Positions 1-9,138 of a DNA stretch of 64,000 nt are shown one piece after another (position 1 is the first letter of the stretch; each line of letters starts with the position of its first letter). The position numbers and the translations under genes were made by a program. Under the pieces are notes generated by a model, which did not search any database, was not told the origin of the DNA, and worked only from the letters and a program-made list of their open reading frames with translations. Source of the stretch: CALCEB01 sp035531475 (GTDB lineage: Bacteria > Acidobacteriota > Terriglobia > UBA7540); contig DATKST010000018.1 of the NCBI GenBank assembly GCA_035531475.1, positions 43,313 through 107,312 on the forward strand, read 5' to 3'.

Positions 1-2
1 CG

Positions 3-2714
3 CTCTCTCCATTGGCGGGCCGAACGCACAGCAAGAAAGCCACGACAGAGCTTGCCGCGCCTGCCGTCGCCCGCCCCACATACATTGAACGCAAGGGTGA
101 GACCATCCTGCCGAACGGCCGCCTGATCACGCCGCGCGGCACACAAGTGACGGTGGCTCCGCATCCTTACGGTCTGGCGCTGAGCGCCGATGGAAAGACC
201 GTGGTTACAGTCAACAGCGGCACGGCCCCGTTTTCAATCTCCATCATCACCCGCCTCGATAGCGGAAAGCCGGAAGTGGCGCAGATTCCGCAGGGATTCA
301 AGCCGGGCGATGACGATCCGAAGAGCGTCTATCTGGGTGCGGCCATTGCGCCGGATAACCGCACGCTTTACGTCTCCGAGGGCAACAACGGGGAAGTCGG
401 CATTTTCGATTTGGCCGCACATAAGAGACTTGGCTCATTAAGCCTGAACGGTGAATTCCAAGGCAAGAGCTATGAGCATAGCCTGACCGGCGAAATTCGT
501 CTCTCCCCGGATGGGAAATTTCTCTATGCGCTGGACATCGCTCATTTCCGGCTGGTGGTGATGGATCCTACGTCGAAACGAGTCGCTGCCAGTGTTCCGG
601 TGGGCCGCCTGCCGTTCGCTTTGGCGCTTTCGCCGGACGGACGCCAGGCTTACGTCACGAATGTCGGCATGTTCCGTTATTCCTTGGTGGATGGCTACGA
701 CCCCAAAGATCCCGCCGATACCGGGATTGACTTCCCGGCTTTCGGATTTCCTTCGGAAGCTGCGGCCACCGGCGGCATGGTGAATGGCAAGCACGTGCCG
801 GGACTGGGGGATCCGAATACAATGGCATCCAATTCGCTCTGGATCCTGGATGTCTCGAACCCGGACCAGCCACAAGTGACCGCAAAGCTGCGAACTGGCC
901 TGCCTGTGGGCGATGAATCGGTGGGAGGCAGCAGTCCGGGTGGAGTGGTGGCGGGCAGGAAACGAATCTACGTCTCGAACGCCGCTCAGGACAGCATCAG
1001 CATCATCGACGCCCGGCGAATGAGGGTGGAGAAAACGGTGACACTTCAACCTGCGGCCTCGGTGCGCGGCTTGCGAGGCGTCTTGCCCTTTGGTTTGGCG
1101 CTCAGCCCGGATGAAAAGCGACTTTACGTGGCCTGTTCCGGCATCAACGCCGTGGCCGTGCTGGATGCGCACAACGGCAAGATACGGGGTTACATTCCAA
1201 CCGGCTGGTTTCCGGCGCGAGTGGCTGTGAGTCCCGATGGATCATCGCTGTATGTGACGAACGCCAAAGGATTCGGCTCGGGGCCGAACGGAGGTCCAAC
1301 CTTTCGCAAAGGACCCGAAGGAACCTATATCGGCGACCTGATGAAGGGAACGGTTTCCATCATTGCAGCCCCATCCCGTGAGAGTTTACATTCCAGCACC
1401 CGGCAGGTGCTGCATAACAATGGTTTTCTTCCGCCAGCCCAGGCGGCGCTGCATGTCCCGGATTTCCCCATTCCTCCGGCGGGAATGCCGAGCTCAAAGA
1501 TTCACCACGTTGTCTTGATCGTGAAGGAAAACCGTACGTTTGACCAGGTCTTCGGTGATCTCAAAATTCCGGGCGCTCACGTCGAGGGTGATCCCGAACT
1601 AACGGATTACGGTATGGACTCTACGGCCGTGAATGAGAAGTTGAACCAGAGGGTGGAGCACGCCCACGTCACACCCAACCATCACGCGCTGGCCCGGCGC
1701 TTCGCCTTCAGCGACAATTACTATGTGGATTCGGACGTTTCCGTGGACGGCCATCATTGGCTGGTCGGAAACTATCCGAATGAAGTCATTGAAACCGGAG
1801 TTCCGGCGGCCTACGGTGGACAGTTCGACTTCATCCCGGATAACAGCTTGCCGGGGCGCATCGGCGCCGGCTCCACCAGTCCCATTCCAGAAGCTTTTCT
1901 CGAAGCCGGCTCGCTTTGGGAGCACTTGGCGCGCCATCACATAAGCTTTCGCAATTACGGCGAGGACATGGAAATGGCGGGAGACACTGAAGACGGCGGC
2001 CTGGTGCCCACTGGGGTTCGGGAAGCTGTGAATATTCCCATGCCGGAGGTCCTGTTTGAGAATACTTCGCGCAGTTATCCGACCTTTAATACCAATATTT
2101 CGGACCAGTACCGTCTGAAGCAGTTTGAGCAGGAATTCAACCTGCGCTACGCCAGCGGCAAGGATCCGCTGCCGCAATTCCTCTTCATCTGGCTACCGGA
2201 CGATCATACGGCGGAGCCTCGCCCGGCGGATGGCTATCCTTACCGGGCCTCCTATGTTGCGGATAATGATCTGGCGCTGGGGAAGCTCGTAGAGTTGTTT
2301 TCCCACAGTATCTATTGGAAGGACATGGCTATTTTCGTCACAGAGGATGACGCCCAGTCCGGAACGGACCATGTCGATGCGCACCGCAGCTTAATGATGG
2401 CGATCGGCCCCTATGCAAAAAGCGGAGTTTCCCACGTCCACACCAGCATGATGAGCATTCTAAAAACCATTGATCTGATTTTGGGCCTGCCTTACCTCAA
2501 CCAATATGACGCGGCCGCCACGGACCTTTCTGCCTGTTTCACATCGACCCCGGACTTTACGCCTTATGTGGCGTTGCCGCCGGACCTGCGCATCTTTGAT
2601 CCGGCGAAGGTTAATGAAACCGGAGCGAAGGCGGGCGCGGCGCGTTCGGCGCCGCTTGACGATCCTGCCGTCATTCGCCGGGAGATGAAGGAGACACAAA
2701 AGGAGCGCGAATGA
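3..2714 (+). CDS. YncE-type beta-propeller / phosphoesterase fusion (5' truncated)
   Basis: The protein is open to the left edge of the window, so the N-terminus, probably with a signal peptide, is missing; the TTG at 12 is only the first internal start-like codon. The first ~470 residues carry repeated YVTN-type blades (for example LYVTNAKG near residue 413 and LYVACSG), which form a seven-bladed beta-propeller. From about residue 500 the chain continues as an alkaline-phosphatase-superfamily phosphoesterase, shown by ENRTFDQVFG near 506 and a metal-binding segment TEDDAQSGTDH near 776. Proteins of this two-domain architecture are common in Acidobacteriota and are expected to be exported. 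The true substrate is unknown. A phosphatase or phospholipase-C-like activity is known for the family but not shown here. It ends with TGA; a partial hairpin repeat follows at 2750. Confidence 0.85.
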   Translation, partial: LSPLAGRTHSKKATTELAAPAVARPTYIERKGETILPNGRLITPRGTQVTVAPHPYGLALSADGKTVVTVNSGTAPFSISIITRLDSGKPEVAQIPQGFKPGDDDPKSVYLGAAIAPDNRTLYVSEGNNGEVGIFDLAAHKRLGSLSLNGEFQGKSYEHSLTGEIRLSPDGKFLYALDIAHFRLVVMDPTSKRVAASVPVGRLPFALALSPDGRQAYVTNVGMFRYSLVDGYDPKDPADTGIDFPAFGFPSEAAATGGMVNGKHVPGLGDPNTMASNSLWILDVSNPDQPQVTAKLRTGLPVGDESVGGSSPGGVVAGRKRIYVSNAAQDSISIIDARRMRVEKTVTLQPAASVRGLRGVLPFGLALSPDEKRLYVACSGINAVAVLDAHNGKIRGYIPTGWFPARVAVSPDGSSLYVTNAKGFGSGPNGGPTFRKGPEGTYIGDLMKGTVSIIAAPSRESLHSSTRQVLHNNGFLPPAQAALHVPDFPIPPAGMPSSKIHHVVLIVKENRTFDQVFGDLKIPGAHVEGDPELTDYGMDSTAVNEKLNQRVEHAHVTPNHHALARRFAFSDNYYVDSDVSVDGHHWLVGNYPNEVIETGVPAAYGGQFDFIPDNSLPGRIGAGSTSPIPEAFLEAGSLWEHLARHHISFRNYGEDMEMAGDTEDGGLVPTGVREAVNIPMPEVLFENTSRSYPTFNTNISDQYRLKQFEQEFNLRYASGKDPLPQFLFIWLPDDHTAEPRPADGYPYRASYVADNDLALGKLVELFSHSIYWKDMAIFVTEDDAQSGTDHVDAHRSLMMAIGPYAKSGVSHVHTSMMSILKTIDLILGLPYLNQYDAAATDLSACFTSTPDFTPYVALPPDLRIFDPAKVNETGAKAGAARSAPLDDPAVIRREMKETQKERE

Positions 2715-2749
2715 AGGAATACGCAAGGGCGAATCTTGGTCCCTGCCCC

Positions 2750-2774
2750 GGGCGACCACCAGGGCCGCCCCTAC
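2750..2774 (-). repeat. Half copy of the 52-bp GTAGGGGCG hairpin repeat
   Basis: Read on the minus strand, this segment matches the first 25 bases of the repeat found complete at 16499 and 55593, with one difference. Only one arm is present, so it could not fold the full hairpin. Confidence 0.6.
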
Positions 2775-2900
2775 GTCCGGGAGGACCCCATATCGTTTGC
2801 GGCCGCGATGGAGACGCCGGTGCGATAAAGCGAAGCAACTCATAACCCAGCCCATAAGTATTGCGCAAACACCGCATCTCCCGATATTCTTTTATTATCG

Positions 2901-3284
2901 ATGGCATCTCCCTGCAGAAAGTGTGGAGCGACGAAGACGGAGCCGGTCCGGCGCGACTTGGCTTACCATTTGGTGGATGCCCTCGGTTACCGTCTTCGGG
3001 CGTGCTCCAATTGCCGCCGCCTGCGTGTTGTTCCCAAAAGTGTTTTCACGCCCAACGCGGTTGACGGCCTTTACATGGCGGGCAAAGACGCCGGACAAGG
3101 TGGCAAGCTCTCCAAAGACCAGGGCCAAGCCGACTTTGATCCCGACGGCTTTAGCGGCTGCCCGCGCTGCGGGTCAAAGCAATTCGAGAGAACGCACCGC
3201 ACCTGGCTGGAACGGAAGCTGAACCGGCCGCTCATGGCGCGATGCGTGGCCTGCTCGCGGCGGTTTCCTTTTCCCCGAGTGTGA
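2901..3284 (+). CDS. Small four-CxxC zinc-ribbon protein
   Basis: This 127-residue protein is not a family I can name. It holds four CxxC knuckles: CRKC at residues 5-8, CSNC near 36-39, CPRC near 87-90 and CVAC near 115-118. The spacing suggests two zinc ribbons, the first pair separated by a helix (RRDLAYHLVDALGYRLRAC) and the second by a basic stretch. There is no signal peptide or membrane segment, so it should be cytoplasmic and could bind nucleic acid or protein. The ATG has no clear Shine-Dalgarno sequence, and an AT-rich TATTAT tract lies directly upstream. It is 44 bp ahead of murJ on the same strand and may be co-transcribed with it. The zinc-binding prediction is firm; the role is unknown. 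Confidence 0.65.
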   Translation: MASPCRKCGATKTEPVRRDLAYHLVDALGYRLRACSNCRRLRVVPKSVFTPNAVDGLYMAGKDAGQGGKLSKDQGQADFDPDGFSGCPRCGSKQFERTHRTWLERKLNRPLMARCVACSRRFPFPRV

Positions 3285-3328
3285 GAGCCGTTTGCGCCCG
3301 GCACCGGGCCGGTCCATCAGCGCCCATC

Positions 3329-4921
3329 ATGACCACTTCTACGCTCCACACTTCGCTGACTCGCCGCATTATTCAATCCGCCGGAATCGTGATGGCCAGC
3401 GTTCTGCTGAGCCGCATTCTTGGTTTCGTGCGGGAATGGACGGTCGCGCACGAATTCGGCTCGAACGCCGTGACCGACGCCTATTATGCGGCTTTCACGC
3501 TGCCTGACTTCCTGAATTATCTGGTGGCCGGCGCCTTCCTGAGTCTCACCTTCATTCCCGTGCTCAGCCGTTGCATCGCGGAGAACCGCGAGGAAGATGG
3601 TTGGCGGGTGTTCTCCACCGTCACCACCTTCATGGGGATTGCCCTGGCCGGACTGGTGATCGTGGGGGAAATCTTTGCGCCGCAACTTGCCACCGCCATC
3701 GCGCCTGGCTTTCGAGCCTCTGAAAAAGAACACGTCGTCTTTCTCACCCGTCTGATGTTGCCTGCGCAGCTCTTCTTCTACGAGGGTGGCATCCTGAGCG
3801 CCGTTCAATACGCCAAAGGCCAGTTTGTGGTGCCTTCGCTCGCCCCCTTGATTTATAACGCCGCGATCATCCTGGGCGGCGTGCTGCTGGCCGCCCGCAT
3901 GGGCATCACCGGATTTGCAGTTGGGGTGCTTGTCGGATCGCTTTCCGGCAATTTTCTGTTGCAAGTTTATGGCGCCCGCCGCGCCGGGGCGCGATACCTG
4001 CCGAATCTGCATATCCGCCATCCCGATTTCCGCTTCTTCGTCAAGCTCACCATTCCCATCATGCTGGCGTTCTCCATCGTTTTCACAGACGACTGGATCA
4101 TCCGCTTCTTCGGTTCTTACCTTGTCCCCGCGTCGATCACTTGGTTGAGTTATGCCAAAAACCTGATGCGCGTGCCCCTGGGGGTGGTGGGCCAGGCGGT
4201 GGGGGTTGCAGCCTTTCCATTCCTCGCCCAGCTTTATTCGGAAAAACGCTTTGAGGAGCTCAATCGCACCCTGAACGCCACGCTCAAGGGAATCATGCTG
4301 ATCCTGCTGCCCATTTCGGCGCTGACCATTGCGGAGAGCCGCCCCTTGGTTTACATGGTGTTCTCCCACACGCGGCTGCGCCCGCCAGACCTGGACGCGA
4401 CGGCGGCAACCCTCGGGTTCTTTTCCTTGAGCATGTTCGCCTGGGGCGCGCAGAACATCCTGGCGCGCGGCTTCTACGCAGCACGGGACACGCTGACGCC
4501 CGCCGTCAGCGGCACGATTATGACAGCTCTCAACTTGCCCATGTATTGGTTCCTCTGCCGCCACTTGCAATACCTGGGCTTGGCGCTGGCCAGCTCACTC
4601 GGCGTCATCGCTTACACCGCCGTGCTTTTTGTGCTGCTGAACCGCCGCATTCACAATGCTGAATCCACAGCGCTCCTCGTCTTCCTCGCCAAGATGGGCG
4701 TCGCCTCCACGCTGGGCGCTCTTGCATGCCATGAAGCTGCCAGCCTGCTTGAGGCCCGCATCGCATGGCAAAGCACGCATGGCGCTTTCCTGGTTTTGCT
4801 GGGCGCAACCGCCCCCGGAATCGTCCTGACCGGCCTCGGAGCCAAGCTGCTGGGCGTGCGCGAGTTGAGTATCTACATCCGCAGATTTATGCCCCGGCTA
4901 CGGCCATCGCCGGAGGTGTAA
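3329..4921 (+). CDS. murJ: Lipid II flippase MurJ (MviN family)
   Basis: A 530-residue polytopic inner-membrane protein of the MOP/MATE superfamily. MurJ is known to flip the peptidoglycan precursor lipid II across the cytoplasmic membrane. The N-terminal signature SAGIVMASVLLSRILGFVRE and about 14 hydrophobic segments throughout fit the family, and the length is normal. I chose the ATG at 3329 (MTTSTLHT...) because the longer reading frame from 3242 overlaps the zinc-ribbon gene and adds an arginine-rich, non-membrane leader. No strong ribosome-binding site is visible. The C-terminal part (residues ~440-520) keeps the usual extra membrane helices. It ends with TAA at 4921, followed by a long gene-poor stretch. 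Confidence 0.93.
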   Translation: MTTSTLHTSLTRRIIQSAGIVMASVLLSRILGFVREWTVAHEFGSNAVTDAYYAAFTLPDFLNYLVAGAFLSLTFIPVLSRCIAENREEDGWRVFSTVTTFMGIALAGLVIVGEIFAPQLATAIAPGFRASEKEHVVFLTRLMLPAQLFFYEGGILSAVQYAKGQFVVPSLAPLIYNAAIILGGVLLAARMGITGFAVGVLVGSLSGNFLLQVYGARRAGARYLPNLHIRHPDFRFFVKLTIPIMLAFSIVFTDDWIIRFFGSYLVPASITWLSYAKNLMRVPLGVVGQAVGVAAFPFLAQLYSEKRFEELNRTLNATLKGIMLILLPISALTIAESRPLVYMVFSHTRLRPPDLDATAATLGFFSLSMFAWGAQNILARGFYAARDTLTPAVSGTIMTALNLPMYWFLCRHLQYLGLALASSLGVIAYTAVLFVLLNRRIHNAESTALLVFLAKMGVASTLGALACHEAASLLEARIAWQSTHGAFLVLLGATAPGIVLTGLGAKLLGVRELSIYIRRFMPRLRPSPEV

Positions 4922-4956
4922 CGATTTGATGAAAATGAGCTTAGCAATCTATCAAG

Positions 4957-5157
4957 GCACTGAATAATGAATACCAGTTGGGCCTTGCAGCCAAAATCTC
5001 CGAGGGTGGCTCCGACATCGCCTTTTATGTCGGAGACCCTTGCGGCATCCATGCGATCACCACTGAAACAGTCAGTTTGCTAGGCGCCGGCGCGGCTTTG
5101 CCGCAGATTGAGGAAATCCGCAGCCATCTCAAGCAATTTATACGCCACCCTCTATAA
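4957..5157 (+). pseudogene. Possible remnant reading frame without start codon
   Basis: A frame beginning after a TAG at about 4942 reads ALNNEYQLGLAAKISEGG... and continues to a TAA at 5155-5157 with a protein-like composition (acidic and basic helices near the end, IEEIRSHLKQF). It lacks an ATG, GTG or TTG start with a ribosome-binding site and is only ~67 codons long. It may be the 3' end of a gene whose front was lost, perhaps during insertion of the repeat at 5211. I do not recognise the family, and it could be chance. Confidence 0.2.
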
Positions 5158-5210
5158 GTTCTCTTGAATTTCAGGAGCGGATCCTTCTTGTCCTCTTGAT
5201 CCGGGCTAGC

Positions 5211-5388
5211 CGCAATGCTGTTCACTTAAGGTCCGTTCGAGAATAATGGACACAGTTGAACCAGAGCCCCTCACCCGCCACTTCGTGGCACCCTCTCCCC
5301 GCTTGCGGGGAGAGGGCCGGGGTAAGAGGTCAGGCGATGCGTCTGAGATCAAGATCATGAAACTTGCCTTAACTGAACAGTATTGGGG
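5211..5388. mobile_element. MITE-like element, copy A
   Basis: A ~178-bp non-coding element. The left end reads CAATGCTGTTCACTTAAGG and the right end, reverse-complemented, CAATACTGTTCAGTTAAGG, giving 19-bp terminal inverted repeats with two differences. The core holds a strong hairpin, CTCTCCCCGC / GCGGGGAGAG. It carries no reading frame for a transposase. GGCTAG precedes it and GGTTAG follows it. Confidence 0.75.
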
Positions 5389-5589
5389 TTAGTCTGGGGA
5401 TTTTCATTCAACAGAAGGCCGGTTAATCCCGAAATGGGCTGGGTAGGGTATTGGGTGGTGGGTAAGAAGCAAGGGAGGCGAATGGGCCGGGAGCCTTGAA
5501 CTCCGGACATTTGCCATGTGGGGGCCGGGATTGTCTCAAGAAATGCCCGAATATTTTGGCCATAATTTTTAACGTTTTCAACCAAGCGC
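5389..5589. other. Intergenic stretch, nothing recognised
   Basis: A mixed sequence between repeat copy A and the promoter of the parvulin gene. No credible reading frame, hairpin or RNA gene was seen. Confidence 0.4.
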
Positions 5590-5618
5590 TTACCAGCGCG
5601 CAGAAGGTGTAGTAAAAT
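5590..5618 (+). promoter_or_regulatory. Candidate sigma-70 promoter of the parvulin gene
   Basis: TTACCA at 5590-5595, a 17-bp spacer and TAAAAT at 5613-5618 stand in an AT-rich pocket. The predicted transcript would start ~40 bases ahead of the ATG at 5666. Confidence 0.4.
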
Positions 5619-5665
5619 TAAGAATAGTGCCCTACGGGCATATTTCCCGAAAAGGATTTCATTTA

Positions 5666-6646
5666 ATGAAAATAATTTGCATGATGATAAAACCACGGTT
5701 CGCCGGGGCGATCGCATTTGCCCTCTTGGCGGCCAACTTCGCCTCCGGCCAGCAGTCCGCGGTCAAGACGGCCACGTCACCGCCCGCTACGGCCAACACT
5801 CCCGCCAGCGCCGTTGTCCTGAAGGTCGGCAATAAAAATGTGACCAAGGAAGAAATCGATTACCTTCTCACCACCCTGAGCCCACAGGCGCAAAAGGAAG
5901 TGGAGAGCCGGGGCAAGCGGTCGGTGGGCGACCAGTACGCCGTGATGATGATCCTCTATCAAGCGGGTGTTGGTCAACACCTGGATCAGTCGGACCAGTA
6001 TCACAAAGATATGACGCAACATCGCCGCCAGTTACTGGCCCAGCTCGAATATCAGGATCTGCTTTCGAAGGTGCAGGTGACGCAGCCCGAGGTCAGTGCA
6101 TATTATGCATCGCATCCCGAGGAATTCCGGGAGGCGCAGGTGCGCCAAGTTGCCATTCGCTTGAAGCCGGCAACGGGTTCCGCAACGGACCCAGGTCTTA
6201 CGCTGGAGCAGGCCCAGACAAAGGCCAACGAAATTCGGGGCGCACTGGCGAGCGGGATGGATCCTGCCAAAGTGGCTCAACAATATTCTGTACCCAACGA
6301 AGTGAGGGTGACCGCCAACCCGCAGACCATTGCAGACAGTCCCCAGCTTCCGCCCTTTGTCAAAGACGTGTTCAGCTTGGGTATTGGCCAGTTCACGAAG
6401 CCTACGGAGGCGAGTGGCGCTTTGGTGATGCTTCAAGTGACGGGCCAATCCAAAATGCCCTTGACGGACGCGACGGCCAGCATTGAGCAGGCCCTCCGTC
6501 AGCAGAAGATGGAAGCGCAAATCGCGGCGATGAAGAGCCAAGCCAAGATCTGGATGGATCAGGGATACTTCGGCTCCGAGCCCGCTTCCTCCAGCACGGC
6601 GCCACCGGGCAACTCGGTTGGCCCCACCGGCAGCCCGAAGCCCTAA
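5666..6646 (+). CDS. Exported peptidyl-prolyl cis-trans isomerase (SurA/PpiC type)
   Basis: A 326-residue protein that begins with a signal peptide (MKIICMMIKPRFAGAIAFAL..., cleavage expected after ASG near residue 28). The region ~50-140 (KVGNKNVTKEEIDYLLTTL onward) resembles the SurA/PrsA chaperone N-domain, and ~145-260 resembles a parvulin rotamase domain (YYASHPEEFREAQVRQVAI, then FSLGIGQFTKP). Such proteins assist folding of exported proteins in the periplasm. The ATG at 5666 is preferred over a GTG at 5627 because AAAGGA at 5651-5656 precedes it and because the signal peptide then starts correctly. The tail after residue 300 is a Ser/Pro/Gly-rich linker. The TAA stop is directly followed by repeat copy B. 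Confidence 0.85.
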   Translation: MKIICMMIKPRFAGAIAFALLAANFASGQQSAVKTATSPPATANTPASAVVLKVGNKNVTKEEIDYLLTTLSPQAQKEVESRGKRSVGDQYAVMMILYQAGVGQHLDQSDQYHKDMTQHRRQLLAQLEYQDLLSKVQVTQPEVSAYYASHPEEFREAQVRQVAIRLKPATGSATDPGLTLEQAQTKANEIRGALASGMDPAKVAQQYSVPNEVRVTANPQTIADSPQLPPFVKDVFSLGIGQFTKPTEASGALVMLQVTGQSKMPLTDATASIEQALRQQKMEAQIAAMKSQAKIWMDQGYFGSEPASSSTAPPGNSVGPTGSPKP

Positions 6647-6648
6647 GT

Positions 6649-6826
6649 CCAACACTGTTCAGTTACGGTGGGTCTCATGATCTTGATGTCAGAGGCGTCG
6701 CCTGACCCCTCACCCCGGCCCTCTCCCCGCCTGCGGGGAGAGGGGGAACCGCGCAGCGGTGGATGAGGGGCACTGGTTCACCAGTGTGCATTATTCTCGA
6801 ACGGACCTTAAGTGAACAGCATTGGC
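6649..6826. mobile_element. MITE-like element, copy B (inverted)
   Basis: The same element as copy A in the opposite orientation. Its ends are CAACACTGTTCAGTTACGG and, at the far side, CCTTAAGTGAACAGCATTG. It starts 2-3 bp after the stop codon of the parvulin gene, and a solo IS-end motif (TAACCCGGATCATTCACGAA) begins immediately after it. Confidence 0.75.
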
Positions 6827-6849
6827 CCTAACCCGGATCATTCACGAAC

Positions 6850-7249
6850 CTGCCTTCGGGAACTGTCAGGGCGTGGTTTTAATCACGCCGAAGAACCCCA
6901 TTTCGAGTGTTCATGGCCGGGATGCGCAATCCATAGGACACCAAGCGCTGACGGTTCTCGACTAAAACTTCGTAAATCATCAAGGGTTGAGTTGTTATTT
7001 AGAATGATGCGTTAAGTAAATTGTGACTATTTAAGATGTACCGTAATTGATTTATTAACAGAGTTGTTGAAAACCTTGCGGAAAATTTCGGTGGTTCGAG
7101 AAATTTTGGCCGGAAATTCACGGTCTCTTCCACTTTGCACCAACTATTCAGCACCCACGGGGGCTCGTGGCCGCCTCCGTGGGGCAGACGCTGCGGTGAT
7201 CTCACCTCCCCAACGGGGCCAGAGGTCGCATTGCACCCAACCCACGGGC
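6850..7249. other. Intergenic stretch, nothing recognised
   Basis: About 400 bp without a supported gene. An AT-rich patch lies at 6960-7070 (for example AATTGATTTATTAACAG). The open frames here are short and overlap the downstream minus-strand gene, so I leave them out. Confidence 0.4.
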
Positions 7250-7648
7250 CTAAAGCAGAGGGTGGGGCGGCTTCATCTTCACGGCGATCACCTGATTGGG
7301 CTTGGTGAGTTGAAATTCCTCACTGAAAGTCTGGTGGTTCTGCGCCGTCACAATCAGCCGCATCGTCCCGAAAGGAATATGGGTAAAGCGGTAATGACCT
7401 TGAGGATTGGTTTTGGCGCTGTATTCAATGAGCCCGCGATTCTTCAGCTTTCCCCCTTTTTTGTTGAATTGGAGCGTCAAGCGGGCTTGGAAAATAGGGT
7501 GGTTGCTGGAGGCATCCGTGACGGATACGATCAGGCTGGTGTCATCGCCGGATTGCCCCCGAGCCGGCTTTCCCGCCAGTAGACTCGCGAACAAAATGGC
7601 CGCCCCCCATCCCATGAATTGTCTTCGCGCTGATCTTATGGAGCTCAC
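7250..7648 (-). CDS. Exported carboxypeptidase-regulatory-like domain protein
   Basis: A 132-residue protein with an N-terminal export signal (RRQFMGWGAAILFASLLAG) and a single transthyretin-like beta-sandwich: LIVSVTDASSNHPIFQARLTL, TNPQGHYRFTHIPFGTMRLIV, ending in VAVKMKP-type residues. This is the CarboxypepD_reg-like fold also used at the front of acidobacterial TonB-dependent receptors, here as a stand-alone protein. The GTG start at 7648 has GGGAGG five bases upstream, which decides it over the ATG at 7615. It is divergent from the PLP-enzyme gene at 7875. The likely location is the cell envelope; the function is unknown. Confidence 0.7.
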   Translation of the reverse strand: MSSIRSARRQFMGWGAAILFASLLAGKPARGQSGDDTSLIVSVTDASSNHPIFQARLTLQFNKKGGKLKNRGLIEYSAKTNPQGHYRFTHIPFGTMRLIVTAQNHQTFSEEFQLTKPNQVIAVKMKPPHPLL

Positions 7649-7874
7649 AGACGCCTCCCGCTGATGCCGTGGTCCAGCCCACGCGGCATTTGAAAACCGG
7701 TGGCCCGGACACGAACATCATAGCAAATTTCGCGCGAATGGACGGAATCGTGGCTGTGCCCGCCCCATACCGGTCTTGACGCATGGCGCCGGTCCATTCA
7801 CGGGATGAGGTCATCTGGGGGGAATCGGGAAACTTCAAGGCTAAATCGGAAATCACGAGAAGGGGAAAAGTCTC

Positions 7875-9017
7875 ATGGGATTTTCAACCGATGCAATCCA
7901 TGCGGGGCAGGAGCCGGATGCTGCGACCGGAGCCATCATCGTGCCCATCTATCAAACGTCAACCTACGTGCAGCAAGGACTCGGCAAGCACAAAGGGTAT
8001 GAGTACTCACGCACCGCGAATCCCACCCGGGCTGCGCTTGAAAAGAATCTGGCGGCGCTCGAAGGCGGCAGGTTTGGATTTGGCTTTGCGTCCGGCATGG
8101 CCGCCACCCATACGCTGATGAGCACGCTCAAATCCGGCGACCACGTGGTGGCGGGGCACAACCTTTATGGAGGCACATTCCGCCTGTTTGAGCAGGTGTT
8201 GAAGGACTTCGGCCTCACGTTTACCTATGCCAACACCTGCCGGCCGGATGAGACCCGCAAGGCCATTCGTCCCAACACCCGGATGCTTTTCATTGAGACG
8301 CCCACCAATCCGGTGATGGAAATCACCGACCTGGCCACGGCTGCCCGCATCGCCCATGATCATGGGGTGACGCTGGCCGTGGACAACACCTTTATGAGCC
8401 CGTATTTTCAGCGTCCCCTTGAATTTGGAGCGGACTTTGTGGTGTACAGCACCACCAAGTACCTGAACGGCCACAGTGATGGAGTCGGCGGAGCTTTGGT
8501 GATGAATGACGCCGGGCACGCTGAGAAGATTAAGTTTCTGCAGAACGCCGCCGGCGCCATTATGGGGCCATTTGATGCATGGTTGGTGCTGCGCGGCGTG
8601 AAGACCCTGGCCGTGCGCATGGAGCGGCATAACCAAAACGGCCAAGCTGTGGCCCAATACCTTCAGAAGCATCCCAAGGTGGGGAGGGTCAACTATCCCG
8701 GCTTGGCTTCGCACCCGCAACACGAGCTGGCCAAACGCCAGATGAAAGGATTTGGCGGAATGATCTCCTTTGAGACCGGTTCCCTGGAAAATGCCCGCGC
8801 CGTGCTGGGCGCAGTGCGATTGTGCTCGCTTGCCGAGAGCCTGGGCGGAGTTGAAACGCTGATTTCGCATCCGGCCAGCATGACTCACGCCAGCGTTCCA
8901 GCCGAAGAGCGAACTCGCCTTGGGATCACGGACGGGCTGGTCCGGATTTCCGTGGGGATCGAAGACGTGGAGGACCTGATCGCCGACCTCGATCAGGCGT
9001 TGGCGAAGATAGGTTAG
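7875..9017 (+). CDS. Cystathionine gamma-synthase/beta-lyase family PLP enzyme
   Basis: A 380-residue member of the Cys/Met-metabolism PLP family (trans-sulfuration enzymes), at the usual length. Visible signatures are YEYSRTANPTRAALE near residue 40, the PLP-contacting FASGMAATHTL, VDNTFMSPYFQ, and the Schiff-base lysine Lys195 in YSTTKYLNGHSD. The family includes cystathionine gamma-synthase, cystathionine beta-lyase and gamma-lyase; motifs alone do not separate these, although the EYSR-NPTR pattern is common to gamma-synthase/gamma-lyase forms. It acts in cytoplasmic methionine/cysteine interconversion. AGAAGGGG lies ~10 bases before the ATG. The gene stands alone between divergent and convergent neighbours. 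Confidence 0.88.
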   Translation: MGFSTDAIHAGQEPDAATGAIIVPIYQTSTYVQQGLGKHKGYEYSRTANPTRAALEKNLAALEGGRFGFGFASGMAATHTLMSTLKSGDHVVAGHNLYGGTFRLFEQVLKDFGLTFTYANTCRPDETRKAIRPNTRMLFIETPTNPVMEITDLATAARIAHDHGVTLAVDNTFMSPYFQRPLEFGADFVVYSTTKYLNGHSDGVGGALVMNDAGHAEKIKFLQNAAGAIMGPFDAWLVLRGVKTLAVRMERHNQNGQAVAQYLQKHPKVGRVNYPGLASHPQHELAKRQMKGFGGMISFETGSLENARAVLGAVRLCSLAESLGGVETLISHPASMTHASVPAEERTRLGITDGLVRISVGIEDVEDLIADLDQALAKIG

Positions 9018-9053
9018 CTCTTTGCCCGGTGGTGCGGGAATCTTGTCCCGGTT

Positions 9054-9110
9054 GTAGGTGCTGGCCTTGTGCCTGCCCGTGATTCGGGCGAATATACGGG
9101 CCGCCCCTAC
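9054..9110 (-). repeat. Diverged full copy of the GTAGGGGCG hairpin repeat
   Basis: Read on the minus strand, it starts GTAGGGGCGGCCC and ends GGCACAAGGCCAGCACCTAC. The order of blocks matches the 52-bp repeat at 16499 and 55593, with substitutions in both arms. Confidence 0.5.
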
Positions 9111-9138
9111 CCGTGTGTCGATAGGAGGCGAAGAGCTT

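Noticed and set aside
3317..4570. 417-residue open frame antisense to murJ
   Set aside because: It mirrors a well-supported membrane protein gene, is extremely rich in Gln/Gly/Arg/Glu, and has no domain features. It is a consequence of GC-rich third positions.
7064..7582. 172-residue plus-strand frame overlapping the small regulatory-domain gene
   Set aside because: The minus-strand gene has a signal peptide, a GTG start with GGGAGG, and a recognisable fold; this frame has neither.
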